Part shown: positions 63,901-64,000 of the stretch, piece by piece
How positions within the stretch are numbered: the first letter of the stretch is position 1
Layout of the letters: each line of letters starts with the position of its first letter
Assembly: GCA_963974915.1 (NCBI GenBank)
Contig: CAXBES010000009.1
Coordinates: 1-64,000, forward strand
Direction of reading: 5' to 3'
Source: CAXBES01 sp963974915
Lineage (GTDB): Bacteria; Bacteroidota; Bacteroidia; Flavobacteriales; Flavobacteriaceae
Length of the DNA stretch: 64,000 bases
Program-made: the position numbers and the translations under genes
Notes under the pieces: model-generated
What the model saw: the letters and a program-made list of their open reading frames with translations, nothing else
Told to the model about the DNA's origin: nothing
Database searches by the model: none

Positions 63901-64000
63901 ATACCGTAACCAGTTACAATTACTTCAGACAACGTTTCACCTTCTTCCATTTGAAGGTCAATTCTATTGCTAGCGGCTGTAACAGGTCTTTCAACTGTAG
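60987..64000 (-). CDS. SusC/RagA-type TonB-linked outer-membrane protein (partial)
   Basis: The 3' part, over 1000 codons, is in the window; the start lies beyond 64000. It is an active TonB-dependent importer. The plug has LSEVIVTGYGIPREKKALGY (TonB-linked SusC signature), GKVAGVQIV, FVIRSKSSINGNNQPLFVVD and GLSAAVLYGQQGRNGVVLIT. The barrel follows and ends in SFSVKATF, a typical final strand. Codons just inside the edge continue the frame (NRIDLQ before METGE-like residues), so the ATG at 63950 is internal. Substrate is unknown; the barrel has no glycan-specific mark. Confidence 0.93.
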   Translation of the reverse strand, partial: TVERPVTAASNRIDLQMEEGETLSEVIVTGYGIPREKKALGYAVSTLDAEAVENKPESDVVRSLNGKVAGVQIVGNSGASGSGTNFVIRSKSSINGNNQPLFVVDGVPFDAGTNLQTGFAGGNSVTSSRFLDLDPNNIESVSILKGLSAAVLYGQQGRNGVVLITTKNGSTKELNKKFEVTVSSSVYQTEISNLADYQNDYGQGSDNTPNAGFVGNWGGAFADNLMIDHPYAGLGAIFPQYEDLEIPYEAVPNNVEDFFRTGLGNSMSVNVAGAAGPSRYNINFGYTTEDGYIKNNGLTRYNIGIGGSTKLSNKFNFDGTANFSNLRVNTPPIAANNAAGALSIFTRTLFIPRNLDLNNLPFENPNTRESVYYRTDQENPYWLLNYAGNEQKTNRFFGKLSAGYEISDNILASYRFGLDTYTESQEYRVAKGNVTAPYIEGYLRNTEGTNFIYDHNLNFSFSNIELASELNFNAQVGFNARRDTYSQFGIVSTNQIVFGFFNHNNFVSQNNTDPVTGGGMDFRNESNILGAYGQLEFDYDNFLFLTLSGRNDWASTLEEENRSLFYPGASLSFIPTSLDGISSSGALNLLKFRASYGTSARFPTPYNTRNVLSTTANAFVTSAGNSVTTNSLPTQRANNALQPELQKEFEGGIEAEMFSRRLSLDATVYKRIIEDQIVSRPLNPSTGYTSIADNIAESEIQGVEVGLNFTPLRSDNFSWDVRNNFTAYENEVTDLGDLEAFAYAGFSNLGNFASEGEPLGVIKGSYATRYDAANITEENPLGLGVEGQLLINPDTGKIIDSDDLALPLETIADPNPDWNLASIHTFSYKNISLGAQVEYQHGGEFYSQTASQYYRRGVTTVNVDNREGTYVIPGLLANPNTGELLLDAGGNPIENTIQIGANDVFFINLVDPSGQGVYDASHLRLREVSLTYDLSEKSLEKTPFGKVSFSLSGQNLYVRTFNIPQAFNIDPEALSTGVGNGAGLEFQTGPSNRRYSFSVKATF

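Noticed and set aside
1..64000. Frequent TTCCGAA/TTCGGAA words across the window
   Set aside because: They occur inside coding sequence mainly as Ser-Glu or Phe-Arg codon pairs and in no regular spacing, so they look like codon preference rather than a regulatory or uptake motif.
1..64000. tRNA, rRNA, CRISPR arrays, transposases or prophage genes
   Set aside because: None was recognised on either strand. Spacers between genes are all shorter than about 215 bases and hold only promoters, terminators and the short repeats listed.

Overview
The window looks like chromosomal DNA of a marine-type member of the Flavobacteriaceae (Bacteroidota). The evidence is AT-rich DNA, genes of the gliding motility and type IX secretion system (gldJ, porU, porV), several secreted proteins with C-terminal type IX sorting domains, a SusC/SusD pair, and recurring promoter boxes of the Bacteroidota type (TAnnTTTG, sometimes with TTG about 18-19 bases upstream). 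No tRNA, rRNA, CRISPR array, transposase or phage gene was seen. Most genes are ordinary core functions.

Layout. 1-2.6 kb: the 3' tip of an unknown gene, an MscS-type channel, murF. 2.6-10.1 kb: gldJ diverging from porU-porV, then cdd. 10.2-16.8 kb: pdhA-pdhC, an SDR, a SprT-like protein, a mannose-1-phosphate guanylyltransferase and a DUF389 membrane protein. 16.8-26.8 kb, minus strand: a secreted FG-GAP/ASPIC protein, an MlaF/MlaE-type transporter pair, an alkaline phosphatase lipoprotein, a glycosyltransferase/methyltransferase/ketoacyl synthase III cluster, gcvP. 27-30.2 kb: a UbiA-like membrane protein, an ECF sigma factor with a small zinc-type anti-sigma candidate, a secreted M28 peptidase. 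30.2-36.4 kb, minus strand: an epimerase/SRPBCC/membrane-protein operon with a GbsR-type regulator, an M3 peptidase, purE and purK. 36.6-42.5 kb: adk, obg, a secreted leucine-rich protein, a DUF4136 lipoprotein, a TPR protein, mpl. 42.5-45.5 kb: an Omp28-type secreted protein broken by one in-frame stop, a PaiB-like protein, a DUF1569 protein.

45.6-50.2 kb holds the most interesting locus. A predicted periplasmic TPR-CHAT protease with an intact His/Cys pair and a small lipoprotein that looks like a free-standing protease propeptide lie on the minus strand. Diverging from them are an ECF sigma factor and a single-pass membrane protein with an anti-sigma-like cytoplasmic end and periplasmic TPRs. 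A protease-gated sigma-factor switch is a reasonable, untested reading.

50.2-64 kb: radC, a polysaccharide deacetylase-like protein that seems to have lost its metal ligands, a YjjG-type phosphatase, an envelope trio with a DUF5723 protein, rarA, a rhomboid protease, rlmB, and a SusC/SusD/lipoprotein operon whose susC runs off the right edge.

Limits: gene names rest on motif reading, not on database searches. Start codons were moved inward where the longest frame began at a GTG/TTG or ran through a promoter. Promoters and operators are pattern matches only.
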